This document shows positions 27,671 through 34,576 of a stretch of DNA of 64,000 nt, piece after piece. Both the position numbers and the translations under genes were made by a program. This DNA comes from Polaromonas sp. AER18D-145. Lineage in GTDB: Bacteria; Pseudomonadota; Gammaproteobacteria; Burkholderiales; Burkholderiaceae_C. Where the stretch lies: contig NZ_NBZV01000005.1 of assembly GCF_002379095.1 (NCBI RefSeq), positions 1 to 64,000 on the forward strand, written 5' to 3'. Position 1 is the stretch's first letter; each line of letters begins with the position of its first letter. The notes beneath the pieces are model-generated. The model ran no database searches. It saw nothing but the letters and a program-made list of their open reading frames with translations, and had not been told where the DNA came from.

Positions 27671-28171
27671 ATGCATCCCAACGAGCAGACCCTGGAGAAG
27701 TTCTACAGCGCCTTTGCGCGCCTGGACCCGGACACCATGGCCCAGTGTTATGCACCCGACGCATCTTTTGACGACGAGGCGTTTTCGCTGCGCGGGCACG
27801 AGCAGGTCACGGGCATGTGGCACATGTTGTGCGATGCCACCCGGGCCAAGGGGCGCGATGTGTGGCAACTCGACTACAGCGACGTCCAGGCCGATGCGTC
27901 CGCCGGCCAGGCGCACTGGGAGGCGCACTACCGCTTCAGCGCCACCGGGCGCATGGTGCACAACGTGATCAACGGGCGCTTCACCTTCACGCCGCAGGGG
28001 CTGATTGCCACCCACCGTGACCGCTTCGACTTCTGGACCTGGGCGCGCCAGGCGCTGGGCACGCCAGGCCTGCTGCTGGGCTGGACGCCTTTTCTGCGCA
28101 GCAAGGTGCGCAAGACGGCGGCGGCCAACCTGCACACCTACCTGGCGCGGCGGAAACAGGGCGGGCACTGA
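27671..28171 (+). CDS. NTF2/SnoaL-like protein
   Basis: This 166-residue protein has the cone-shaped NTF2/SnoaL fold pattern: an N-terminal helix ([35 protein letters not shown]) and conserved barrel strands, including [20 protein letters not shown]. It may be a small enzyme or ligand-binding protein; members differ widely. It is 2 bp upstream of the dehalogenase gene, so the two are probably cotranscribed. The ATG at 27671 gives the natural domain start. Confidence 0.8.
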   Translation: MHPNEQTLEKFYSAFARLDPDTMAQCYAPDASFDDEAFSLRGHEQVTGMWHMLCDATRAKGRDVWQLDYSDVQADASAGQAHWEAHYRFSATGRMVHNVINGRFTFTPQGLIATHRDRFDFWTWARQALGTPGLLLGWTPFLRSKVRKTAAANLHTYLARRKQGGH

Positions 28172-28173
28172 GC

Positions 28174-29085
28174 ATGGCGTCCACCCTGCCGCAGGCCTGG
28201 TTTGAAGGTTTTGAAGCGCGCGACTTCGAAGTCAACGGCACCTCCATCTTCGCCCGCTACGGCGGCAATACCGCCGGCCCGACCTTGCTGCTGCTGCACG
28301 GTTTTCCGCAAAGTCATGTGATGTGGCACCGCGTGGCGCTGGCGCTGCAGACACACTTCTTCCTGGTGCTGCCCGACCTGCGCGGCTACGGCGACTCGTC
28401 CAAGGTGGCCGGCCTGCCCGACCACAGCAACTACAGCAAACGCAACATGGCGCAGGACGCCGTGGCCGTGATGGACGCGCTGGGGCGCGGCAACTTCTAT
28501 CTGTGCGGCCACGACCGCGGCGGCCGCGTGGCGCACCGCCTGGCCGTGGACCACCCCGGGCGCGTGGACCGGCTGTGCCTGATCGACATTGCGCCGACGC
28601 TGGACATGTACAACGCCACCGACATGCGTTTTGCCACCGCGTATTACCACTGGTTCCACCTGATCCAGCCCAACCCGCTGCCCGAAACCATGATTGGCGG
28701 CTGCGCCGTCGACTACCTGCATGCCAAGCTGGGCGGCTGGGGCAGCCGCGGCCTGAGCTACATCGAGCCCGAGGCGCTGATCGAATACGAGCGCTGCTTC
28801 TGCACGCCCGAAGCAATCCACGCCGCCTGTGAGGACTACCGCGCCAGCGCCGGCATCGACCTGGTGCATGACCGCGAGAGCCGGGCGCGCGGCGACAAGA
28901 TCGCCTGCGACACCCATGTTCTGTGGGGTGAGCGCGGTGTGGTGCAGCAGCTGTTCCAGCCGCTGGACCTCTGGCAGGCGCAATGCGCCGGCATCGTCAG
29001 CGGCCAGGCCCTGCCGGCCGGGCATTTCATTCCCGAAGAGCTGCCGCTGGAAACGGCGCACGCCCTGCACACCTTCTTCAAATAA
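28174..29085 (+). CDS. Haloacetate dehalogenase, fluoroacetate-dehalogenase type
   Basis: This 303-residue alpha/beta hydrolase matches fluoroacetate dehalogenase at every site that I can place. The nucleophile is aspartate D114 in LCGHDRGGRVAHRLA, with carboxylate-binding R115 and R118, the halide pocket H159/W160 (YYHWFHL) and Y222 (CEDYRA), the triad D138 and H284 (AGHFIPEE), and HGFPQ as the oxyanion segment. In the Rhodopseudomonas enzyme the same residues hydrolyse haloacetates to glycolate. Cleavage of the carbon-fluorine bond is a reasonable inference, not shown. It is 2 bp after an NTF2-like gene and 2 bp before an osmC-like gene. Confidence 0.88.
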   Translation: MASTLPQAWFEGFEARDFEVNGTSIFARYGGNTAGPTLLLLHGFPQSHVMWHRVALALQTHFFLVLPDLRGYGDSSKVAGLPDHSNYSKRNMAQDAVAVMDALGRGNFYLCGHDRGGRVAHRLAVDHPGRVDRLCLIDIAPTLDMYNATDMRFATAYYHWFHLIQPNPLPETMIGGCAVDYLHAKLGGWGSRGLSYIEPEALIEYERCFCTPEAIHAACEDYRASAGIDLVHDRESRARGDKIACDTHVLWGERGVVQQLFQPLDLWQAQCAGIVSGQALPAGHFIPEELPLETAHALHTFFK

Positions 29086-29087
29086 CC

Positions 29088-29564
29088 ATGGCCCACTACA
29101 CCGCTGAAGTTTTATGGCTGCGCAACGAAGGCGACTTTGCGGGCAACCGCTACAGCCGCCGCCACCTGCTCCGTTTTGACGGCGGCCTGGAGGTTCCCGG
29201 CTCGTCGTCACCCCATGTGGTGCCGCTGCCGATGTCCGACGCCTCGGCGCTGGACCCGGAGGAAGCCTTTGTGTCCTCGCTGTCGAGCTGCCACATGTTG
29301 TGGTTTCTGTCGATTGCGGCCAAACGCAAATTCTGCGTGGACCGCTACTTCGACGCCGCGGAAGGGGTCATGGAAAAAAATGCCGACGGCAAGATGGCCA
29401 TGACCGTCGTGACACTGCGGCCCGACGTGGAGTTTTCCGGCGAGCGCCAGCCGACCCGCGAAGAGCTGGACAGTCTGCACCACGAGGCGCACGACGCCTG
29501 CTTCATTGCCAACTCGGTCAAAACCGACGTACGCTGCGAGCCGGTGTACGGTGCGCTCGCATGA
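29088..29564 (+). CDS. OsmC-family peroxiredoxin-like protein
   Basis: This 158-residue OsmC/Ohr-superfamily protein is likely to reduce organic or hydrogen peroxides. It has the two redox-active cysteines of the family, in FVSSLSSCHMLWFLSIA and in the later EAHDACFIANSVKTD. The first residues MAHYTAEVLWLRNEGDF fit the OsmC N-terminus. The gene is 2 bp after the dehalogenase stop and its own stop overlaps the next start (ATGA), so it belongs to a polycistronic unit. Confidence 0.92.
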   Translation: MAHYTAEVLWLRNEGDFAGNRYSRRHLLRFDGGLEVPGSSSPHVVPLPMSDASALDPEEAFVSSLSSCHMLWFLSIAAKRKFCVDRYFDAAEGVMEKNADGKMAMTVVTLRPDVEFSGERQPTREELDSLHHEAHDACFIANSVKTDVRCEPVYGALA

Positions 29565-30568
29565 GCCGCGCAGTGACGTGGGCCGGCCTTCACCGCCGGG
29601 CCGGCTTGATTCCCCTGCTTGGCCTGTTGGGCCTGCTCAGCGGCTGTGCTTCAAAACAGGCGATGAACACCGTCGATCTGGAACAAGGCCGCCTGCCCGC
29701 GCCTGACATCACACTCCAGATTCCTGGCCTGGGGCCCTGCACAGACAATGCCGACCGCAGCTTGCGTCTTGATTCGACCCAGCCGGTGCAGGTGCTGGTG
29801 CATGGCTGCTTCGGCTCCTCCGGCCAGTTTCGGGGCCTGGCCCAGGTGCTGGCTTTTCACGGCCAGCAGACGGCCTGCTTTACCTATGACGACCGTGCCC
29901 GGCTGGCAACGGCAGCAGACGAACTCCGGCAGGCCGTCCAGCAGCTGACCGCGCAATCGCGCGCTCCCCAGATCACGGTGATCGGGCACAGCCAGGGTGC
30001 GCTGATTGCGCGCAAGTCCATGACGGAACCGTCAAACCCGCCGCCCCCAGGGCGGCCTGTCGATCTGCGGCTGGTGACCGTTTCGGGGCCCTTCTCCGGC
30101 ATCGACTCGGCCAGAACCTGCGGCACGACCTGGCTGTACCCGCTCACCCTGGGCATGCTGCCCTTGAGCTGCTATATCGCCACCGGCGCGAAGTGGGCGG
30201 ACATCACCTATTCGTCGCGCTTCATTCGCGAGCCCGGGTCGCTGGCCCCGCAGGTGGCCAGCCACCTGAAGATTGATACCGACGAAAGCGGCACTTGCCG
30301 ACGTGAAGAAAGCGGGCGCTGTGTGGAAGGCGACGATATTTTTTCACTGGCAGAGCAACGCCACCCCATCGTGGAGGCCGACGGGCGCACCAGGCGAGTC
30401 GAAGTGGGCGCAGGCCATGTCGAGATCGTCGGCGACAAGCAGGTGGCTCCCAGAAAGCTGATTGCCATCCTGCAAGCCGAAGGCGTGCTTCGCCCGACGC
30501 CGGCCGCCAGCCTGCCCGCTTTCGGGTTGCTGCTTGCGCGCGTCTACGAAGGCCAACCCACCCGTTGA
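29561..30568 (+). CDS. Lipoprotein with alpha/beta-hydrolase (lipase-like) domain
   Basis: This 335-residue protein has a lipoprotein signal (hydrophobic run to LLSGC; the cysteine near residue 28 would be lipidated) and a hydrolase domain with VQVLVHGCFGSSGQFRGLAQ as the oxyanion region and the nucleophile elbow ITVIGHSQGALIARK. A late histidine in VGAGHVEIVGDK may complete the triad. It is likely an esterase or lipase facing the periplasm; the substrate is unknown. It overlaps osmC by ATGA. Confidence 0.85.
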   Translation: MSRAVTWAGLHRRAGLIPLLGLLGLLSGCASKQAMNTVDLEQGRLPAPDITLQIPGLGPCTDNADRSLRLDSTQPVQVLVHGCFGSSGQFRGLAQVLAFHGQQTACFTYDDRARLATAADELRQAVQQLTAQSRAPQITVIGHSQGALIARKSMTEPSNPPPPGRPVDLRLVTVSGPFSGIDSARTCGTTWLYPLTLGMLPLSCYIATGAKWADITYSSRFIREPGSLAPQVASHLKIDTDESGTCRREESGRCVEGDDIFSLAEQRHPIVEADGRTRRVEVGAGHVEIVGDKQVAPRKLIAILQAEGVLRPTPAASLPAFGLLLARVYEGQPTR

Positions 30569-30588
30569 CAACCAGGACCCACGACAAC

Positions 30589-31050
30589 ATGGCCACTGCC
30601 GTTCTCATTCGCCCGCTCCGCGAAACCGACCTCACCGCCTGGACGCCGCTTTGGGACGGCTACAACGCTTTTTACGGACGCCACGGCGAGACAGCCCTTG
30701 CGCCGGAGATCACGCAAACCACCTGGCAACGCTTCTTCAATGCGGGCGAGCCGGTCTTCGCGCTGGTGGCGGAAAGTGAGGGCCAGCTGCTGGGTCTGAC
30801 CCACTACCTGTATCACCGAAGCACGACCCGCGTCGAGCTCACCTGTTACCTGCAGGACCTGTTCACCGACCCGGCAGCACGCGGCAAGGGCGTCGGACGC
30901 GCGCTCATCGAGGGCGTGTACGAGCGCGCGAAAGCCGCGGACATCAAGCGGGTGTACTGGCAAACCCACACCAGCAATTCAGCCGGCCGGCTTCTTTATG
31001 ACAAGGTGGCCCAACACATGGGGTTCATTGTTTATTCGCATGAGGTTTGA
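30589..31050 (+). CDS. GNAT-family N-acetyltransferase
   Basis: This 153-residue acetyltransferase has the acetyl-CoA-binding motif DLFTDPAARGKGVGRALIEG near residue 95 and the C-terminal YWQTHTSNSAGRLLYDKVA of the GNAT fold. The acceptor is unknown. I use the ATG at 30589; a TTG at 30565 in frame is less likely. It is the last gene before the integron-like segment. Confidence 0.9.
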   Translation: MATAVLIRPLRETDLTAWTPLWDGYNAFYGRHGETALAPEITQTTWQRFFNAGEPVFALVAESEGQLLGLTHYLYHRSTTRVELTCYLQDLFTDPAARGKGVGRALIEGVYERAKAADIKRVYWQTHTSNSAGRLLYDKVAQHMGFIVYSHEV

Positions 31051-31109
31051 AAGTCGCGCGACGGTGCTGCCTGCCATGAACCTGCGACGTCCAGCGGTCA
31101 GTTTGATCT

Positions 31110-31166
31110 GCTAGAAAATAGATAGCTACTAGCGCCCGTCCCCATTGGGCCAGAGGCCAAAAAGGC
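31110..31166 (+). repeat. GCTAT-family repeat, copy E
   Basis: GCTAGAAAATAGATAGC is followed by TACTAGCGCCCG, CCATTGGGCCAGAGGCC and AAAAAGG, in the usual order. It lies between the GNAT gene and the attI-like site. Confidence 0.83.
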
Positions 31167-31212
31167 TATTGAATTTGCGTGGTCGGCACGTCAGAAAGCG
31201 ACAAAAGGGAAT

Positions 31213-31240
31213 TTGCGGTGTTTCGCAAATTTTTTATACC
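31213..31240 (+). promoter_or_regulatory. Candidate cassette promoter (Pc-like)
   Basis: TTGCGG (31213-31218) and TATACC (31235-31240) are 16 bp apart, 120 bp upstream of the recombination core. An outward promoter in this position drives cassettes in known integrons. The match to consensus is modest. Confidence 0.4.
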
Positions 31241-31306
31241 TGTATGAATTTGCAGCGTATTGCGGTAAAACCCAACAGCCATGCCATTTGCAGGAGATTT
31301 TGATGA

Positions 31307-31367
31307 CCAAGTTAAACCGCAGCCGCCAAGTTATACCGCAGGGTTTGCGGTTTAAATTAAGTTAGAC
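31307..31367 (+). other. attI-like integron recombination site
   Basis: Two direct repeats, CCAAGTTAAACCGCAG (31307-31322) and CCAAGTTATACCGCAG (31326-31341), are 19 bp apart. A core GTTAGAC (31361-31367) that fits GTTRRRY lies 31 bp after the second repeat's GTTA. As I recall the class 1 integron site attI1, its DR2, DR1 and core have GTTA spacings of 19 and 32. The site is not palindromic, unlike attC sites, which also fits attI. Confidence 0.75.
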
Positions 31368-31381
31368 ATCGGATACCAAGC

Positions 31382-31849
31382 ATGCTGCAGGCTCAATCCC
31401 TCCAAGTCCTGGCCCCACTGATCCGTGCGTTGGGCTTCTTGCAGATGATCGAAGAGGGTCTGAAGCTATATGTCGGAACCGCTGAAGAACTCATTCAGGC
31501 AGCCACTCCGTACGGCGTACCTTTCAAGGTAGATCGGAAGGCTATTGAGAACGCCCCCTTGGGAAAGCTGATCGGCATGTTTGCGAAGCTCAATCGAAAC
31601 GACCAACTGATCGCCCGACTCCGCCAGCTACCCGAACACAGGAACCACATCGCGCATGCTGCGTTCAAGCGAGCATTTCAGGCGAGCACGGACAAGAACA
31701 TCGATCTTGAATATGCGAAGCGGCACGCGACGGAGGTGGGCGATGAAGCAGAGAAGGTGCTGCTATTGATCGGGCAGGAGATGAGAAGCCTCCTTGCCAA
31801 CTTTCCGAACTCCAAGACCGCCAGCCTCTTTGGGGACGCCGATGCCTAA
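31382..31849 (+). CDS. Cassette 1: HEPN-like hypothetical protein
   Basis: This 155-residue, mainly helical protein is not one I can assign firmly. The segment LPEHRNHIAHAAF contains R87-N-H-I-A-H92, an R-x4-H motif like the catalytic motif of HEPN ribonucleases found in many toxin and defence proteins; the helical context fits. It starts 21 bp after the attI-like core and ends inside the first attC, whose inverse core overlaps its last codons, as is typical of integron cassettes. A defence or toxin role is inference only. Confidence 0.6.
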   Translation: MLQAQSLQVLAPLIRALGFLQMIEEGLKLYVGTAEELIQAATPYGVPFKVDRKAIENAPLGKLIGMFAKLNRNDQLIARLRQLPEHRNHIAHAAFKRAFQASTDKNIDLEYAKRHATEVGDEAEKVLLLIGQEMRSLLANFPNSKTASLFGDADA

Positions 31850-31930
31850 CTTGTCAATCGACACGGACCCACAACAGCAGGAGGCGGCTTCGCCGCTGAT
31901 GTTGGTGGTCCGGTCATTTTTACGTTAGGC
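31844..31930 (+). other. attC recombination site 1
   Basis: The 87-bp site has inverse core GCCTAAC (31844-31850) and core GTTAGGC (31924-31930), which are exactly complementary. Inside, CGGACCCACAAC (31864-31875) pairs with GTTGGTGGTCCG (31901-31912) with one mismatched position. Such a folded bottom strand is the substrate of integron integrases. Confidence 0.9.
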
Positions 31931-31935
31931 CAGCG

Positions 31936-32589
31936 ATGCCCACTTGTACGAAATGCGGAGGATCAAGATTTAATAGCTGGAAACGCTGCATGGATTGCAG
32001 GAACAAGAGAGCTATTGTTCGCGCGGAACGCACTAAGGCGAATGGAGGCTCTCATACCAAGAAGGAATGGGGAACGTTGCTTTCGGAGAGCCCTGCCTGC
32101 GCGGTATGCGGAAGAAAATGGTCGGAAGTACCACCCCGGCCAGATCCTCGATACATGAACACTTGGACCAAAGGCCACAAGGTTCCCATATTCCACGGTG
32201 GCACCGACGCCATTTCGAATATTCAGGCCGAATGTTATGAGTGCAACTTCAAGAAGAACGCCGGAAAACTTACGAAATCAGAGAGAGAAATTGTGGCTAG
32301 GAACCAAGATCGCTTCTCCCGTGCATTCTGTTTTGTCCTTGAATCCGGCAGAGAAATCTATCCGGTGAAAATGAAGCGCCGCGAAACCGGCAACATAGCC
32401 TTTCGGGTGTCCCCTGGCGGAACTGGCGGCAATACGGTGAAGGTCAGCGAAGAGGTCGACGAACCGACGATGATTCACAAAGTCTTGAAGGAAGGGTTTG
32501 CGGTCCGGTGTTCGTCACTGGACGGTGAAGTAAATGGGCTTTACAAGGCTGGACATCGCTCAGTTCGTGAAGTGCGACGCTTGGCCTAA
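31936..32589 (+). CDS. Cassette 2: HNH endonuclease-like protein
   Basis: This 217-residue protein has an N-terminal zinc knuckle (C4/C7 in CTKCGG, C18/C21 in CMDC) and an HNH domain with C55/C58 (CAVCGRKW), H81 in TKGHKVPIFHGG, N95 in DAISNIQAEC and C100/C103 (CYEC). It is a likely metal-dependent nuclease, with a C-terminal region of about 85 residues that I do not recognise and that may bind DNA. The ATG lies 5 bp after the attC core and the stop TAA is inside the next inverse core, so it is a compact cassette without its own promoter. Confidence 0.85.
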   Translation: MPTCTKCGGSRFNSWKRCMDCRNKRAIVRAERTKANGGSHTKKEWGTLLSESPACAVCGRKWSEVPPRPDPRYMNTWTKGHKVPIFHGGTDAISNIQAECYECNFKKNAGKLTKSEREIVARNQDRFSRAFCFVLESGREIYPVKMKRRETGNIAFRVSPGGTGGNTVKVSEEVDEPTMIHKVLKEGFAVRCSSLDGEVNGLYKAGHRSVREVRRLA

Positions 32590-32650
32590 CCACTCGTTCC
32601 AGGGGCCTCGCGCATAAAGTGCGCGAGGCCCCTGAACTCAAACGTCAGAC
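32584..32650 (+). other. attC recombination site 2
   Basis: The inverse core GCCTAAC (32584-32590) is followed by a perfect 14-bp stem (CAGGGGCCTCGCGC at 32600-32613 with its complement at 32621-32634) and a 7-base loop. GTT/AAC extends the stem, with C32599 unpaired like an extrahelical base. The right core reads GTCAGAC (32644-32650) and departs by one base from GTTRRRY. Confidence 0.83.
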
Positions 32651-32673
32651 TTCGTACCCCAAGCATCCACCAC

Positions 32674-33210
32674 ATGCCATCCATTCACCGATGTGAACTC
32701 CCACACGGAGCGCTCCTCGAAAAATATCAAAGCCGGGGGGCGTACGCGGATTGCTACGTCACGGAGATCGCACGACACGTTTCCCAGGCCGAGTATGTCC
32801 AGGCCTTTTACACAACCCCCTTGTTCAAGGTCGAAAGGCGGCTGCTTGCACGGCTCGTTTCGAAACCCTCAACGGACGCGCAGGCGAGTCAACTCGCCTC
32901 AGGAACGCTTGATTCGTTTGCTGCGTGGAGCGTCGAGAAACGGCGTGAAGATCAGTTGCTCATGTGCGACTTCCAGGGCCGCACGCGTTCATGGTTGATG
33001 GTCGTTCCCGCGGAAGGTGAAAGCGCCGCAAGCACGCGCTTGTACTTTGGGTCCGCCGTGGTGCCAGCGCGTGCCCCAAGGGCCGGAGCCCAAACACCTG
33101 GCTTGGGCTTGACCTTTCGCTTGCTGCTTGGCGTTCACAAGCTGTATTCCCGTGCGCTCCTGTTTTCGGCGAAGTCCCGTTTGATGAGACAGCGGTCCGA
33201 GCAGCGTTAG
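32674..33210 (+). CDS. Cassette 3: hypothetical protein
   Basis: This 178-residue protein is one I cannot assign. It begins MPSIHRCELPHGALLEKYQ and contains AAWSVEKRREDQLLMCDFQG and RTRSWLMVVPAEG, a pattern compatible with a ligand-binding alpha/beta fold. There is no signal peptide or clear catalytic motif. It starts 24 bp after the attC2 core and its stop TAG lies in the final core site at 33206. No complete attC is visible after it. Confidence 0.6.
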   Translation: MPSIHRCELPHGALLEKYQSRGAYADCYVTEIARHVSQAEYVQAFYTTPLFKVERRLLARLVSKPSTDAQASQLASGTLDSFAAWSVEKRREDQLLMCDFQGRTRSWLMVVPAEGESAASTRLYFGSAVVPARAPRAGAQTPGLGLTFRLLLGVHKLYSRALLFSAKSRLMRQRSEQR

Positions 33211-33212
33211 GT
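33206..33212 (+). other. Terminal integron core-like site
   Basis: GTTAGGT fits GTTRRRY and overlaps the stop codons of cassette 3 (plus) and of the UPF0149/SEC-C gene (minus). No matching inverse core RYYYAAC is visible in the preceding 130 bp, so the last attC is missing or decayed. Confidence 0.5.
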
Positions 33213-34039
33213 CACCCCGCCCCGTGGCACTTCTTGTATTTCTTCCCGCTGCCGCAGGGGCACAAATCGTTGCGGCCGGGCGTGGCCTCTTTGTGAATGG
33301 TCGCCACCTTGGCGCCGAAGCTGCGCCAGAAGCCGCGCAGGTCGTACACCGCCCATAAGGCTTCGCCGAATTGTTCGAGCCGCGTTTCGCTGGCGCTGGG
33401 CGCGGCGTCTTCACCGAGCATGGGCATTTCCATCGGGCCCGGGTCGTCGTCGGTCAGCTCGATGATGGCGCCCAGCGCTGCGTCGAGGTCCTCCACCGCC
33501 TGCTTGTCCTTGGCTTCCTGGCGCGAGAGTGCCCACTCGTCGGGCCAGGACTCGACCGCGTACATGAAGCCCAGCGCCCAGACCTGGGCAAACGAGGGCA
33601 CGCTGTCCATGTCGATGTCCTTGCGCTCTTCCTCGGGCAACCGGGCCAGCATGCCGCGCATGTCGCCGACCTGCGGGTAAAACGCGCGCTCGTCCTGCAG
33701 GCTTTCCACGTCGGCGTCCAGCGCGCGGCAGATGTCCTGGTAGCGGCGTTCCCACAGGTCCATGAACTGCGCGCGCTGCGCGTCGCTGGCAAACAGCTGC
33801 CGGGCAGCGGCCTCGTCTTCGGCCCCCTCGAAGTCGAGCAGCACGGCCATGTAGTCGTCAGGCGGGATCTCTCGCCGCGTGCAGGCCAGAGCGGCCAGGA
33901 AACCCTCGCAGAACTCCCACTGCGGCGTTTCTTCCTCGCGGTTGCGCAGGTCGTCGAGGATGTTGTCCAGTGTTTCAAACTCCTCGGGGCTCAGGGCGCC
34001 CGGGAAGGTCGAATCGGCAGGGGCGGCGGCGTCTGTCAT
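33212..34039 (-). CDS. UPF0149/YecA-type protein with SEC-C zinc motif
   Basis: This 275-residue protein has an N-terminal UPF0149-like region (LSPEEFETLDNILDDLRNR, WEFCEGFLAALACTRREI) and ends with the SEC-C zinc-binding motif CPCGSGKKYKKCHG. Such motifs occur at the C-terminus of SecA and in YecA-like proteins that can associate with ribosomes or the Sec machinery; the role of this protein is not established. The start at 34039 is the ATG giving MTDAAAPADS. It abuts the last integron core site. Confidence 0.88.
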   Translation of the reverse strand: MTDAAAPADSTFPGALSPEEFETLDNILDDLRNREEETPQWEFCEGFLAALACTRREIPPDDYMAVLLDFEGAEDEAAARQLFASDAQRAQFMDLWERRYQDICRALDADVESLQDERAFYPQVGDMRGMLARLPEEERKDIDMDSVPSFAQVWALGFMYAVESWPDEWALSRQEAKDKQAVEDLDAALGAIIELTDDDPGPMEMPMLGEDAAPSASETRLEQFGEALWAVYDLRGFWRSFGAKVATIHKEATPGRNDLCPCGSGKKYKKCHGAG

Positions 34040-34141
34040 GGGGTGTCCGTGGTGGTTTAACTCGTATGATGGGCAGTGTAGCCGCAGCCCCCCTGGCGGG
34101 CGAGCCCCGGCCACCCGCCCCTTCCCACTGCAAAGGCTTGC

Positions 34142-34576
34142 ATGCTCGATCGTTTCAACGCGGGGTACCCCGTCCGTTACACCGCCCTTGTCCTGTGTGC
34201 GGCCGGTTTCCTGCTGGGCGCTTTCATGCTGCTCGATTCCGGCCGGGGCCTGCTGGCGCTGCTGCTGTTCGGGGTTCTCTGCGGCGTTGGCATCCACGAT
34301 GTCCTGCAGACCAAGAGCTCGATCCTGCGCAACTACCCGGTGATGGGCCACCTGCGTTTTCTGCTGGAGTTCATCCGCCCCGAGGTGCGCCTGCTGTCGA
34401 ACCTGGTGCTGCATGTGAAAGAAGGTTCGCTGCTGACCGACCTGGATAGCCAGCACCAGGTCTTCAAGCTGTACTGGCCGCTGGCCAACGCGCACAGTTT
34501 TGCGGTCAGCAAGCCCAAGGACAAGGTCTCCAGCACCGGCGAAGAGGAGCCCGCTGCCGCGGTGGTGCCGGCATGA
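34142..34576 (+). CDS. Membrane protein resembling the N-terminus of FMN-binding glutamate synthase-like proteins
   Basis: This 144-residue protein has two hydrophobic segments (about 14-30 and 37-52) followed by LQTKSSILRNYPVMGHLRFL and EFIRPEV, a stretch typical of the region just before the catalytic domain in the membrane-anchored FMN-binding glutamate synthase family. The catalytic domain itself is absent, and after IRPE the sequence no longer resembles that family. It may be a stand-alone remnant or a recruited membrane anchor. Its stop overlaps the serine hydrolase start (ATGA). Confidence 0.6.
   Translation: MLDRFNAGYPVRYTALVLCAAGFLLGAFMLLDSGRGLLALLLFGVLCGVGIHDVLQTKSSILRNYPVMGHLRFLLEFIRPEVRLLSNLVLHVKEGSLLTDLDSQHQVFKLYWPLANAHSFAVSKPKDKVSSTGEEEPAAAVVPA

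Larger units (their letters stand above)
31051..31381. other. Leader region of the integron-like array
   Basis: This 331-bp region holds no coding sequence that I can support. It contains a GCTAT-family repeat (31110-31166), an AT-richer stretch with a possible promoter (31213-31240) and an attI-like site (31307-31367). I looked on the minus strand for an integrase gene, which would be divergent from the cassettes, and found none. Confidence 0.7.
31307..33212 (+). mobile_element. Integron cassette array with attI-like site, no integrase in window
   Basis: The array comprises the attI-like site, three same-strand ORFs each starting soon after a recombination core (core bases at 31361, 31924 and 32644), two complete folded attC sites (31844-31930 and 32584-32650) and a final core GTTAGGT at 33206. 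The ORFs have lower GC and different codon use from the flanks, as expected for cassettes from diverse sources. No integrase gene is present. The right end abuts the stop codon of a core-type gene on the other strand. Confidence 0.82.

Noticed and set aside
31051-31306. A divergent integron integrase gene or remnant
   Set aside because: The minus strand shows no open frame and no integrase-like peptide; stops occur throughout.
31270-31367. An attC with inverse core ACCCAAC at 31270-31276
   Set aside because: The interior does not form a palindrome and the direct repeats fit attI better.
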